From NCBI GenBank assembly GCA_032718475.1, contig JAUCBJ010008393.1:1-32461 (forward strand): a stretch of DNA of 32,461 bases, given 5' to 3'. How positions within the stretch are numbered: the stretch's first letter is position 1; every line of letters starts with the position of its first letter. Origin of the DNA: Nemertoderma westbladi (taxonomy: Eukaryota; Xenacoelomorpha; Nemertodermatida; Nemertodermatidae). The notes beneath the pieces were generated by a model. That model saw only the letters and a list, made by a program, of their open reading frames with translations, searched no databases and was not told the DNA's origin. Position numbers and translations under genes: made by a program. Shown one piece after another: positions 19,698 through 29,182 of this stretch.

Positions 19698-22600
19698 TCA
19701 CTTGAGCCATTGAGTCTGGATTTCTAATGGTAACGGTTGATCCCAATTTGTTCCTGATACCCATGTTGATTGAAGCAAGAACTTAGCCTGGAGAGTCCAT
19801 GGAGAGACAATACCCATAGGATCAAATATACACCCAAAATGAGTAAGAAGTTCACGGCGAGTAAACTTTGAAGGTTTTGGAATGATGGATGTGTCAATAT
19901 AGAGGGTGTCCAAATTGGTATCCCATGCTACTCCTAATATCTTAGAAGGATTGTTAACTGGTTTAAGATTCATACCAGCTAACTTCATACAAGAAATTGC
20001 ATTCTCAAGAAGACTTTCACACTTAACAAGGCTATCATTACTATGAATATAGTCATCGCAATAGAGTGACTGTAAGAACTCCGGTAACGCTGCCGGAGGG
20101 AATGTCTGAGAAGCATGATGGTGTACAGTAGAATGCAAAAGAAACGAACTGGGTTTCAAACCAAATGGGACACGTTTAAATTGATAAATTTTGCCATCCC
20201 ACAGAAACCTTATCCAACAACGATCTTCTGCCTGAACCTCAATTTGGTGGAAAGCAGCCTCAATATCTGCCACAGTCACATAAGGATAATGGCGAAAACG
20301 GAGGAGAACATCCAATAAAGAGGCCAATAAATTGGGCCCAGTATCTAGGCATTCATTCAAACTAACACCATTCAGATCACGGGCGGATCCATTAAAAACA
20401 ACACGATGTTTGCCAGAACTAAACACCAAATGATGGGGCATATAATAACCCTCATCAGTTGGAAATTCAGAGAACTCAACAATACCGTCGTCAATTAGCT
20501 TACGCATTTTGCAAACATAAACAGACCGTTCAGTAGCACTAAGGCGATTAAAGGCACGAGACTGTTGTTGATTGACCTTGTGATAATTACATAAAGGCCG
20601 TTTATATCCAGAGAAGGGTAAAGTTACACTATAGTGTGGGGGGTCCTCCTCAGAAATCATTGGTTCAGGATATTCTGCAACTTTGAGTTCTGAGTCATTA
20701 ATTCCAATACTCTCGAGGTTCCATAGCTGTGAGAGTTCTGGTGGTTCCACATCCATGGCCAATAGGGATGGATCTGGATATTTATCCGAGGATTTAAAAG
20801 AGGACTGGTTTAACGGACCACTGAGTACACGACCAAAAAAGGTATCGATAATTACCGGACAATCCCTTTCTCGGTACTGGTCAGCAGTAACTTGCCAAAG
20901 ATTATCTGCACCAATTATAAGGGAAATGTCCCTTTGGCCACCATCAAAGTCATCAGCCCAGTAATTATTATATGGGGACATAGAAATTGGAAATAAAGTT
21001 ATATGCTCTTGTCGCATAGTTGGACACAAAGCTTCATCAGTCCAAGCAGTCAAAGATATATAATTTTGGAAGTACTGACTATAGACATGGAACTGGACAC
21101 GGTGAGAAAGTGCAGTAGTAATCTGATTAGCAAAGGCACCAGTTGAAAGTACTCTTGATTCTATAACTGGTAGATTTAATGCATTAGCCAAATTCCCAAG
21201 AATATATGATTTTTTCGAGCCATCATCTATATATGCATGTATCCAGCATCCTGATCCTGAAGATAGGTCAGTAGGAACTTGTGAAAGAGATGGCGTTTTA
21301 ATATGAGCTTTGGCAATTTTTAAAAATACAGCGGAGTCAACATCCACCTCATTTGAACCAACCGGTAAAGTTGCAGTAACAGATGGACTTGAAGTTGGCT
21401 GAAGTGGAGGCCATATTGACTGGATTGAAGTAGTCGTGGGTAATTTATTTGGAGTTGTCCGACTTCCTGACACCATGTGACGTTGAGAGGCTTTAGGGGT
21501 TGTCCCATGTACTGTAGACAAATGGGAATTACTATCCTTACCCGAATTAGCATTCTTAAAGCATAAAATGCTATTGTGGCGTTTATTGCAAAACTGACAA
21601 GTTGACTGGGATGGACATTGCTTGGAATTGTGAAGACCCAGACAATTAGAACACAAACCAGCACTTTTAATAAGCCGATACCTGTCAGTAGGTTCCTTTG
21701 CCAGTAAAGTAGAGCAGGTTCTTAACTTGTGGAATTTATCAGTAGAATTACACCCTGGACATGGTGACTGCCTATTATGAAATGCATCAGATAGTGGCAA
21801 GGCAGATGTCGAAGAGAGTTTCGGTTTAGGATAACTTAATGAATGTTGGGGAGTAGAAGCCAAAGAACCACAGTTTTTTGTATTAAAGGCCATAGACTCT
21901 CGAAATTCCAATTCTAGTCTAATAAATTCAAGCAAGGCATCTAAATTAAACCTTTCATTCGGGTGGGTCCGATTCCAAACCAACACTACCTCAGAGGGCA
22001 ATTTCTGTAGTAAAAGGGGGGCTAGGAGTAGGGAAGTTAAGTCACCAGAAGTATCACTAAGTGCAGGGGTACCGGTACCGATCGCAATAGTAGCAGGAAT
22101 GTCACCAGAATCAGGACTAAGACTATTACTGGTAGCGGTACTAACCTTAATTTCAATTGATAATTGACGAATTTCTCTGAGTGATGACTCAAATGTGTCC
22201 ATTACTTTACGAAAGCCTGATAAATCGTTATCTCTGACAGTAGGTAATGAACAAAGCCTACTAGCATAAAGACCTATTAACAGGTTCGGATTTCCATAAC
22301 GGCGTTGAAGACTGGAAATAGCTGCCTGGTAATTTACAGAAGACACAGATAGGCCTGAAAGTGAATCTAGAACGTCTTTTGCCAGGCTACTACGAAGGTA
22401 TACGAACTTTTGGACATCAGATAAACCTTCACGATTATGGATTAAGGCTAAAAACTGATCCCAAAAAGGGCGCCATGATAGGTATTCACCATTAAAAACA
22501 GGTAGGGTTATCTTTGGCAGGCCACTGGTACCGGTTGAACTACCAGTACCGGTATTGGTTTTTGATGAAGCAGTACTCTCCCTGTCATCTTCACGCCCAT

Positions 22601-22958
22601 GAAAACCAGGGTTGTCTATACGGGACAGAATACGCCGACATTTAAATAATTTCTTATGTAAGTCTCGCGCATGATTAGACTTAGTAGTATCCTGAAAGCC
22701 TAAATGTAGCAGTTCAGATTCAATTCTATTAAGTATTTGATAATCCTGATCACCCAATTCTACAATGTAGGCCAACTCATCGCAATCAATATCTGACTCA
22801 TTTTGGGTTAGAAATTCATCCAAATCTCCCATAAGTTTTGTCACTTTCCCCCGTTGAGTAAACCGCTGTCGTTTTAGAGTATCGATTTTATCAGTACCGG
22901 TATTGCTACCGTCAGGATCAGGAATATCTAGATTGTCCTTACCAGGACCAGACTGCAT
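19698..22958 (-). CDS. gag-pol: BEL-2 Gag, protease and reverse transcriptase
   Basis: 1086 aa from ATG 22958, about 200 bp inside the 5' LTR. Residues 1-120 are charged and helical. DUF1759 Gag core from LPKITLPVFNGEYLSWRPFW (about 150-280). Zinc knuckles begin at C436 (CSNCLGLHNSKQC, then CQFCNKRHNSILC). DUF1758-type protease at about 550-760; its active-site triplet reads Asp578-Asp579-Gly580 where DSG or DTG is expected. RT with first catalytic Asp898 (VADIEAAFHQI) and the box YCDD at 966-969. The ORF ends at TGA right after IQTQWLK, where other BEL/Pao Pols run on into RNase H. A Gly/Thr-rich part of Gag is encoded by ACCGGTAC-type DNA. Likely a recently active copy. Confidence 0.93.
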   Translation of the reverse strand: MQSGPGKDNLDIPDPDGSNTGTDKIDTLKRQRFTQRGKVTKLMGDLDEFLTQNESDIDCDELAYIVELGDQDYQILNRIESELLHLGFQDTTKSNHARDLHKKLFKCRRILSRIDNPGFHGREDDRESTASSKTNTGTGSSTGTSGLPKITLPVFNGEYLSWRPFWDQFLALIHNREGLSDVQKFVYLRSSLAKDVLDSLSGLSVSSVNYQAAISSLQRRYGNPNLLIGLYASRLCSLPTVRDNDLSGFRKVMDTFESSLREIRQLSIEIKVSTATSNSLSPDSGDIPATIAIGTGTPALSDTSGDLTSLLLAPLLLQKLPSEVVLVWNRTHPNERFNLDALLEFIRLELEFRESMAFNTKNCGSLASTPQHSLSYPKPKLSSTSALPLSDAFHNRQSPCPGCNSTDKFHKLRTCSTLLAKEPTDRYRLIKSAGLCSNCLGLHNSKQCPSQSTCQFCNKRHNSILCFKNANSGKDSNSHLSTVHGTTPKASQRHMVSGSRTTPNKLPTTTSIQSIWPPLQPTSSPSVTATLPVGSNEVDVDSAVFLKIAKAHIKTPSLSQVPTDLSSGSGCWIHAYIDDGSKKSYILGNLANALNLPVIESRVLSTGAFANQITTALSHRVQFHVYSQYFQNYISLTAWTDEALCPTMRQEHITLFPISMSPYNNYWADDFDGGQRDISLIIGADNLWQVTADQYRERDCPVIIDTFFGRVLSGPLNQSSFKSSDKYPDPSLLAMDVEPPELSQLWNLESIGINDSELKVAEYPEPMISEEDPPHYSVTLPFSGYKRPLCNYHKVNQQQSRAFNRLSATERSVYVCKMRKLIDDGIVEFSEFPTDEGYYMPHHLVFSSGKHRVVFNGSARDLNGVSLNECLDTGPNLLASLLDVLLRFRHYPYVTVADIEAAFHQIEVQAEDRCWIRFLWDGKIYQFKRVPFGLKPSSFLLHSTVHHHASQTFPPAALPEFLQSLYCDDYIHSNDSLVKCESLLENAISCMKLAGMNLKPVNNPSKILGVAWDTNLDTLYIDTSIIPKPSKFTRRELLTHFGCIFDPMGIVSPWTLQAKFLLQSTWVSGTNWDQPLPLEIQTQWLK

Positions 22959-23166
22959 TGTTCAGTTTTAATTGCAATAAAGTAAAGGCTGAAAGGCGGC
23001 GTTTAGTACCGTACCGCGGTACCGGTCACCAATCCCGGTGCCGGTACAGAAGAAAATGCAAACGTCAGTCTGTTACTGGCTGACATCAGAGCAATACATA
23101 GTATGAGTTCAGCAGTTGCTCAGCATGTATGTAAAACCAAAGGATTGTCAGATCCGGTTCGAAGAA

Positions 23167-23418
23167 TGTAGAATACTGGTACGAATAAAGATATGAAAAT
23201 CATAATCGTTTGCAGATATCTGTATGTATATATTTGTCAGGAAACTCCGAGCAATATAGGTAATACTGTAATACAGTAAAATAGGTATCAGGTATATAAA
23301 CACCAAAAACCGGTAGGTAACAAGCAGTCTGAATGTGAACCACAAAACTCAGATAAGATACTGCTAAAAACCTACAGTATAACCAAAAAGGTTGGTAAAG
23401 TGAAAATAAAATTTCACA
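23167..23418 (-). repeat. 5' LTR of BEL-2
   Basis: 252-bp partner of 16845-17096. The DNA just inside it (23141-23166) does not start with TGG in element sense, so I cannot name a standard primer-binding site. Confidence 0.95.
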
Positions 23419-23423
23419 GCTCT
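23419..23423. repeat. Target-site duplication of BEL-2 (GCTCT), right copy
   Basis: Matches 16840-16844. Confidence 0.85.
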
Positions 23424-24265
23424 TATTATTAATTACATCACGATTGAGAGTTGGCACAAATTAAATACTGTAGTGATATCAATATAATTAGACCAAAGAC
23501 TTGTCACAATACGTTTCCCCTAAAGGGAAACACAATCACAAGACTAGAGTCCTTACATAATTAATTAGTCAGTCATTTGCTTTTTATACTGTGTTGCCAC
23601 ACCCTCCCGGTATCATTTCTCAGTTAAATACAAGAGATAATCAAATACCGTACCGAACTAAATGAAATATAGAGCAAATCAATACATCGAAGGGAAAAAG
23701 GGTAAATAAACAGATACAGTGAGCGGCCCTCGGTGACAGGTACACTAGTGCAACTCCGTTCATTATATCAGACCGGACATTTTGCCTTCATTTTTGCCTG
23801 GTTTATTAAGTAACAGAAAGAAGTTACAATATATGAAAATTGAGAGTGAAAGAACATATTTTATCAAATGCGCTAACAACATATCTCAGGATCAGTTTGA
23901 GCCCAAAATGGAGAGTTATTAAGACCACTCCCTTCAATGCGCAGCTGTATAATTATTACATTGAGGGAGCCCAAGCTGCTGTTGCAAGCAAGCCATTTTA
24001 CCTAGCCTGCCAAAGTATGGTCAAGCTCTTGCTGTCTGGGTATAAGATGTGCACTTTTCGTTTCGCTGAGGAGTGAATAGAAATACTTGATAAGTACAAC
24101 CAGCCCCTACTGCTCAAGTTGTTGGATAAACGATTCATTTATGATGAATAAACAGCCTTTGCAAATATTCACATTCGTGTCAATGATCAACTGAACTACT
24201 TTATGTACAATGATCTTCAAGAGAATTACCACGCTATATATCTCTGTGTTGCCTTCGGAGGTTGT
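23424..24265. other. Non-coding stretch, no gene supported
   Basis: It contains a 78-codon ORF at 23840-24076 that I do not recognise. Frames beyond its stop stay mostly open for another 50 codons, so an eroded coding remnant is possible, but no motif supports it. Confidence 0.3.
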
Positions 24266-24269
24266 TATC

Positions 24270-24512
24270 TTTGGAGGATGTTTCTGCCTGTTATCTTTAA
24301 TTCAGACTCCACTGATGTATGTTCAGCATACTTTCATTATATGGGATTCCTGATGAAATTATTGCAGCAATGAGGTAAGTATATGAAGGTTCCACGACAT
24401 TTGTGTCTACTGTTGATGGTGACACAAATATATTCGAAGTTTTATGGAGAGTCCTCCAGGGAGACACACTTGCACCATTCTTACTCATAATGGTGGTTGA
24501 CTATGCTGTTTA
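24270..24512 (+). pseudogene. Non-LTR retrotransposon RT fragment
   Basis: Translation in shifting frames gives MFSILSLYGIPDEIIAAMR, a stop, VYEGSTTF, then VLQGDTLAPFLLIMVVDYA. These match the middle of the RT domain seen at 31290-31470 (YGIPEIIV..., VLQCDTLAPLLF...LDYAM). The fragment has at least one stop and one frameshift and breaks off at 24512, a few bases before the transporter duplication begins. Confidence 0.75.
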
Positions 24513-24517
24513 ATAAA

Positions 24518-27121
24518 TTATTATAATTCAAACCACATGCAAACCAAAATTTTAATAAACAAATTATTTCCAAAACAGCAATAACACATATAACGAGAAA
24601 ACCAGCCACCATTGGTTGAAATTTACTAACTACGACTATATCTAAAAGTAAACACAGCCACCAAACAGAAAATAAAAGGCAACCCCAACAGACTGATAAG
24701 CGAACATGCAGCTTCCATTCCAAAGTAATCATTTAGAAATCCACCAAAAATGGGACCTATAATTGATCCAATAGTGAAATTCGAAGCATCTGTTGAAGAA
24801 AAGACCTGGTGTCGACGTTGTCAGGGTAGCCACAAACGTTCACAGACAGTCGTGTTTGTGTTTCTAAAGCAGGGGTTAGATATAAACCACATCCGAATCC
24901 AAGTAGAGCACATCCAGTGATAGAAATTGCGAGATAATGAGGTAACCCTAGTACTTCTGTAGGGCCAATTAGTTGCATGGACACTGCTATTATCATTAAA
25001 CCAATTACAGATGGTATGACAGTATGCTTCAATTTCTTTATCATTATGGCCATGACTGGACCAATGAAACTTTCAACAGCTGGAAATATTATGTAAATAC
25101 GACCAATATTGTATTGGTTCATATTGTACTCATGAAAAACGTATGCAGCATAGTTCGCAACAGCAAATTGTGAAAGTATATTGTAATAAATGGTCAAAAT
25201 AAATATAGTTTTATTGCTGGATTCCTCAGAACTCCAATATAAGTTAGCCTGACTTCATTTGATTCACATCTGTCATGAAGATAAGCTGGTGAATCTATCC
25301 AGCAGTAAAGGACAATAATGAGAAACATCAAACCCGATATTATAAATGGGAATTCAAAACCCAATGATGCAAAAATGGTTGAACCAAAAACTGGTGCTAC
25401 CATGAATCCTAAGTTGCCACTAACAACTGCTAGACTAGCTAATATACTTCTTTGTGTCGGCCATAATTCCATCAATAGACTGAATGAATATATGTAACTA
25501 ATGTTGAGTCCAACAGCTTCGATGATGCGAAGTGAAAAACAAGCAAAAATATATAATACATTGTTAGTATTAGGGATATATTCTACAAACCCATAAGCTA
25601 ACTGGGAAACTGCCCCAATAATGCCAAATAGACCCAAAGAGATACGAGTTCCCCAATTGTTAATAGAGTGAGGGCAAGTAATGTAGATTACAAGCCTGAC
25701 AGTGGCAAATGTCGCCAGTAATGCACCAATCAAAGTCTTCGACCAGTCCCGGTCGTCCACAACAATTGGGTAGAAGGACTCAAGTAGATTCTGACACCAA
25801 CCTGGTTCATTCTTACAGACAATAGAATTATTATAAATCAAACCACATGCAAACCAAAATATTAATAAACAAATTATTTCCAAAACAGCAATAACACATA
25901 AAACGAGCAAACCAGCCACCATTGGTTGAAATTTACTAACTACGACTATATCTAAAAGTAAACACAGCCACCAAACAGAAAAGAAAAGGCAACCCCAACA
26001 AACTGAGAAGCGAGCATGCAGCTTCCATTCCAAAGTAATCATTGAGAAATCCACCAAAAATGGGACCTATAATTGATCCAATAGATAGTGAAATTCGAAG
26101 CATCTGTTGAAGAAGAGATCTAGTGTCAACATTATCTTGATAACCACAAACATTCACAGACAATCGTGTTTGGGTTTCTAAAGCAGGGGTTAGATATAAA
26201 CCACATCCGAATCCAAGTAGAGCACATCCAGTGATAGAAATTGCGAGATAATGAGGTAACCCTAGTACTTCTGTAGGGCCAATTAGTTGCATGGACACTG
26301 CTATTATCATTAAACCAATTACAGATGGTATGACAGTATGCTTCAATTTCATTATCGTTGTGGACATGATTAGACCATTGAAACTTACAAAAGCTGGAAA
26401 TATTATGTAAATACGACCAATACTATACTGGCTCACATTGTATTCATGAAAAACGTATGCAGCATAGTTCGCAACAGCAAATTGTGAAAGTAAATTGTAA
26501 TAAATGGTCAAAATAAATATAAGTGTTATTGCTGGATTCTTCAGAAGTCCAATATAAGTTGGTCTGACTTCTTTCGATTCACATCTGTCATGAAGATAAG
26601 CTGGTGACTCTATCCAGCAGTAAAGGACAATAATGAGAAACATCAAACCCGATATTATAAATGGGAATTCAAAACCCAATGATGCAAAAATGGTTGAACC
26701 AAAAACTGGTGCTACCATGAATCCTAAGTTGCCACTAACAACTGCTAGACTAGCTAATATAGTTCTTTGTGTCGGCCACAATTCCATCAATAGACTGAAT
26801 GAATACATGTAACTAATGTTGAGTCCAACAGCTTCGATGATGCGAAGTGAAAAACAAGCAAAAATATATAATACATTGTTAGTATTAGGGATATATTCTA
26901 CAAACCCATAAGCTAACTGGGAAACTGCCCCAATAATGCCAAATAGACCCAAAGAGATACGAGTTCCCCAATTGTTAATAGAGTGAGGGCAAGTAATGTA
27001 GATTACAAGTCTGACAGTGGCAAATGTCGCCAGTAATGCACCAATCAAAGTCTTCGACCAGTCCCGGTCTTCCACAACAATTGGGTAGAAGGACTCCAAT
27101 AGATTGTGACACCAACCAGGT
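24518..27121 (-). repeat. Partial tandem duplication spanning the transporter gene
   Basis: 24518-25806 and about 25828-27121 are direct copies, offset by 1310 bp at the left and 1315 bp at the right, so net indels are small. The unit covers the 3' flank and coding region down to codon 43 (CACCAACC...GGT boundary). About 21 bp of unrelated sequence (25807-25827) sits at the join. Identity is high by eye and includes the non-coding 3' flank. Confidence 0.9.
24626..25806 (-). pseudogene. SLC18B1-like MFS transporter, truncated and frameshifted duplicate
   Basis: A near-copy of the gene at 25936-27246 that lacks the first 42 codons; homology begins at PGWCQNLLESFYP. A one-base deletion near 25205-25212 (ILTIYY region) and a four-base deletion near 24775 (SIGSIIG region) break the frame. 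The ORFs 25194-26057 and 24757-25197 are its open pieces. The upstream part of the larger ORF (25807-26057) is read out of frame from the neighbouring copy's 3' end and is not real protein. The equivalent stop codon is at 24626-24628. Inference: a non-functional partial duplicate. An unseen first exon with splicing is less likely because of the frameshifts. Confidence 0.85.
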
Positions 27122-27246
27122 ATCATTTGATATAACAGCAGCATGGTCACTAGCACATAAAGTCTCCACCCCTTTCGATGACTATCTTCTTTGGCACATA
27201 TTTTATTGGTTTCATTTGTGAAAATCTGAGACTTTTCATCTGACAT
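25936..27246 (-). CDS. SLC18B1-like major facilitator transporter (436 aa)
   Basis: Intact single-exon ORF from ATG 27246 to TAG 25936. A polar cytoplasmic N-terminus (1-26) precedes about 12 hydrophobic segments. Seen: ESFYP after TM1 (51-55), a degenerate loop 2-3 motif near WGTRISLGLFG (93-103), RIIEAVG in TM4 (Arg135), a GxxxGPxxG-type TM5 motif SGNLGFMVAPVFGS (171-184), GFGCGLYLTPALE (345-357), and GPIFGG in TM11 (394-399). These fit the vesicular amine/polyamine branch of the MFS (SLC18B1-like). Human SLC18B1 moves polyamines into vesicles; the substrate here is unknown. Length is close to family size. Lack of introns may mean a retrocopy or an intron-poor lineage. It is the only good host-gene candidate in the window. 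No promoter could be assigned. Confidence 0.82.
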   Translation of the reverse strand: MSDEKSQIFTNETNKICAKEDSHRKGWRLYVLVTMLLLYQMIPGWCHNLLESFYPIVVEDRDWSKTLIGALLATFATVRLVIYITCPHSINNWGTRISLGLFGIIGAVSQLAYGFVEYIPNTNNVLYIFACFSLRIIEAVGLNISYMYSFSLLMELWPTQRTILASLAVVSGNLGFMVAPVFGSTIFASLGFEFPFIISGLMFLIIVLYCWIESPAYLHDRCESKEVRPTYIGLLKNPAITLIFILTIYYNLLSQFAVANYAAYVFHEYNVSQYSIGRIYIIFPAFVSFNGLIMSTTIMKLKHTVIPSVIGLMIIAVSMQLIGPTEVLGLPHYLAISITGCALLGFGCGLYLTPALETQTRLSVNVCGYQDNVDTRSLLQQMLRISLSIGSIIGPIFGGFLNDYFGMEAACSLLSLLGLPFLFCLVAVFTFRYSRS

Positions 27247-27420
27247 TTTGCAGAAAATTTAGTGTATCTATATTTATGTTTGTTTAATTTAATATTATTT
27301 GTAATAGGATGGCAACAAGGAACTAAAATCGATCTACATTACATAATTAATACTTATATTGGCGTCTAATGTAGTTATATTATTTTAAATTATTTGTTCT
27401 TACAGATCTAACTCTTATAA

Positions 27421-27918
27421 ATGTGGCACCAACAAACTAAACATATTTCACTTAAAAGAATTATCCTCGTCTGTTTATGAATATATAAATAAATATTTAT
27501 ATTTGCAATATAGAACTGACAATGCTGTAAAGGATTCTTATACAGTAGAAGTTCAAAACAGCTTTGAAGCACTTCAGTCAATGGATGAAGACCAATCCAC
27601 CGATTTAATATACCAGAATATAATAACAGCCCACAAGGAATCAGCTAAGATGCATATCCCCCAGAAACCCAAACGAAAACAGTATGTGCCATGGCAAAAC
27701 TCTGGGGTTACTTGTAAGAGAGAAGATCTTAAGATAGCCTACAAAGTTAAAGCCGAACAACCAACAACCGAAAACATTAACAAGGTTGAGAAAGCTAAGG
27801 ACGATCTTAAATTGGCCTACAACATCAGCCAGGAAAAGTACATACAGGATAAAACTGAAGCAATTACAACTGCTCACATACAGCAACAATCAAGACTTAC
27901 CTGGCAAACTGTAAATGG
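27421..27918 (+). pseudogene. Non-LTR retrotransposon fragment (endonuclease-RT linker)
   Basis: Reads TNKLNIFHLKEL, then SFEALQSM, then the ORF from 27503 with AHKESAKMHIPQKPKRKQYVPW and a Lys-rich helical part ending SRLTWQTVNG. This matches the region between the endonuclease and RT in the Pol of jockey/RTE-like animal non-LTR elements. Both flanks are missing: the endonuclease is absent, and the sequence runs straight into the ggacactt minisatellite at 27924. The last codons of that ORF (SDTSPPDSSPPLK) are repeat DNA, not protein. Confidence 0.65.
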
Positions 27919-27923
27919 GTGTT

Positions 27924-28042
27924 CGGACACTTCCCCCCCGGACAGTTCCCCCCCGCTCAAGTAGGACACTTCCCCCCCGGACACTTCCCCCCCAGACACT
28001 TCCCCCCCGCGGACACTTCCCCCCCGCGGACACTTCCCCCCC
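27924..28042 (+). repeat. ggacactt/C7 minisatellite, left array
   Basis: Seven units of GGACACTT (one GGACAGTT, one AGACACTT) plus C7, about 15-17 bp each. A GCTCAAGTA interruption follows the second unit. It is the inverted partner of 29030-29142. Confidence 0.95.
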
Positions 28043-28719
28043 GACTGATCTTAACTTCGCACATTCGTATTTTTCATTTTGTAAGGTAAACGGACCGTTT
28101 GTATCCAGATAAGTTGTATCCAATTTTCCTTTCGTAGCTCAGAAAGTGATCTTTTGCATCCCGATTTTACATTTTATATCCAAGTTTTATTTATGGGTTT
28201 TATCAATGCAATTACATCGTATTGTTTGCTAATCTTTAAACAATTAATTATATTAGATGACCTATAAATTCCATCCCCGGAATTATATACTGCTTTTATT
28301 AACTATAGAATTATAATAATTAATTGTTTTAATTATAGGTATTATTACGTAATAGTCTTCTTCAAATTGTAGCAGATGGGGATGAATATTATTGTTGCAA
28401 TCAAAATTATACCTCTCCAGGGTAAAATCGACATGCGTCGACCTGTATTCTGTGTTCAGCATTACATATTGATATACATATTACTATACATACTATATAG
28501 ATATTATACACACTACATATTAAATTTCCTGGTTACTTGCAATATTTTTAATAGGATTTTGTTGAATTATGTAATATTGTAGTAATTTATATATTAAATT
28601 GGTTAACATTCAATACAGCTCCTACTTTAGGCTTAGTCAATTTATTATCTGATGATACAAACATGAATTAATTATTTCAAAGTGGTCTTAAGTCTTTCAC
28701 CACGGGCACTCAGGGAAAT
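28043..28719. other. AT-rich non-coding stretch inside the inverted pair
   Basis: No gene seen. It carries several TTGTATCCAG/TATATCCAAG-like words near 28095-28190 and otherwise plain AT-rich sequence. Confidence 0.35.
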
Positions 28720-28864
28720 GCCGGGGTCTAGGGGCGATAACCCCCAATAAAAGAAGTGGGGGTTTGGGGGCGGCAGCCCCCAAGAAAAGAAGCGGGGGTT
28801 TGGGGGCGGCAGCCCCCAAGAAAAGAAGCGGGGGTTTGGGGGCGGCAGCCCCCAATTAAAAGAA
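28720..28864. repeat. 36-bp hairpin minisatellite, four units
   Basis: Units start at 28720 (diverged), 28756, 28792 and 28828. The last three contain TTGGGGGCGGCAGCCCCCAA, a perfect 8-bp stem with a GGCA loop, followed by an AAAAGAAG spacer. An AATTAAAAGA-type short repeat follows to about 28900. Repetitive ORFs across it are artefacts. Confidence 0.9.
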
Positions 28865-29029
28865 ATTAAAAGAATTAAAGGAATTAAAAGAAAAACAAAC
28901 AAAATTTGACTATAAAAATTTTTCTTTTATAATTTTGAAAAAACTTGTCTAGATACAACTTGTCCTGTAACCATCTTTAACTTTTGTTTATTGCTTTGAA
29001 GCACCCAGATTAATTTTAACACTTTAACT

Positions 29030-29142
29030 GGGGGGAAGTGTCCGGGGGGCAAGTGTCCGGGGGGGAAGTGTCCTACTTGGGCGGGGGGGAAGTGTCCGGG
29101 GGGGAAGTGTCCGGGGGGGAAGTGTCCGGGGGGGAAGTGTCC
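29030..29142 (-). repeat. ggacactt/C7 minisatellite, right array (inverted)
   Basis: Seven units of G6-7 plus AAGTGTCC. A TACTTGGGC interruption follows the third unit; it corresponds to GCTCAAGTA of the left array read on the other strand. Inverted relative to 27924-28042, about 990 bp apart. Confidence 0.95.
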
Positions 29143-29182
29143 TATATCCGTAGTGGAGGGATGAGTCAGTGTCCAACCCAAT

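Larger units (their letters stand above)
16845..23418 (-). mobile_element. Complete BEL/Pao LTR retrotransposon (BEL-2), minus strand
   Basis: A 6.6-kb element bounded by 252-bp LTRs with TG...CA ends and a 5-bp GCTCT duplication. Read on the minus strand: 5' LTR 23418-23167, leader to 22959, Gag-protease-RT ORF 22958-19698, RNase H-integrase ORF 19682-17403 in the same frame, a short G-rich tract next to the 3' LTR, 3' LTR 17096-16845. All BEL/Pao domains are present in order. The LTRs differ at two positions (seen by eye), so insertion is recent. The only visible coding lesion is one TGA at 19698-19700. Confidence 0.95.

Noticed and set aside
23156-23164. GGTTCGAAG as a pol III B-box or tRNA
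   Set aside because: No matching A-box at tRNA spacing and no acceptor stem; it lies in the BEL-2 leader.
25194-26057. A separate 287-aa transporter gene
   Set aside because: Its first third is the out-of-frame 3' end of the intact neighbour and its end is a frameshift; it is part of the truncated duplicate.
28672-28902. 76-aa minus ORF with PPPNPRFFSWGL repeats
   Set aside because: Translation of the 36-bp hairpin array.
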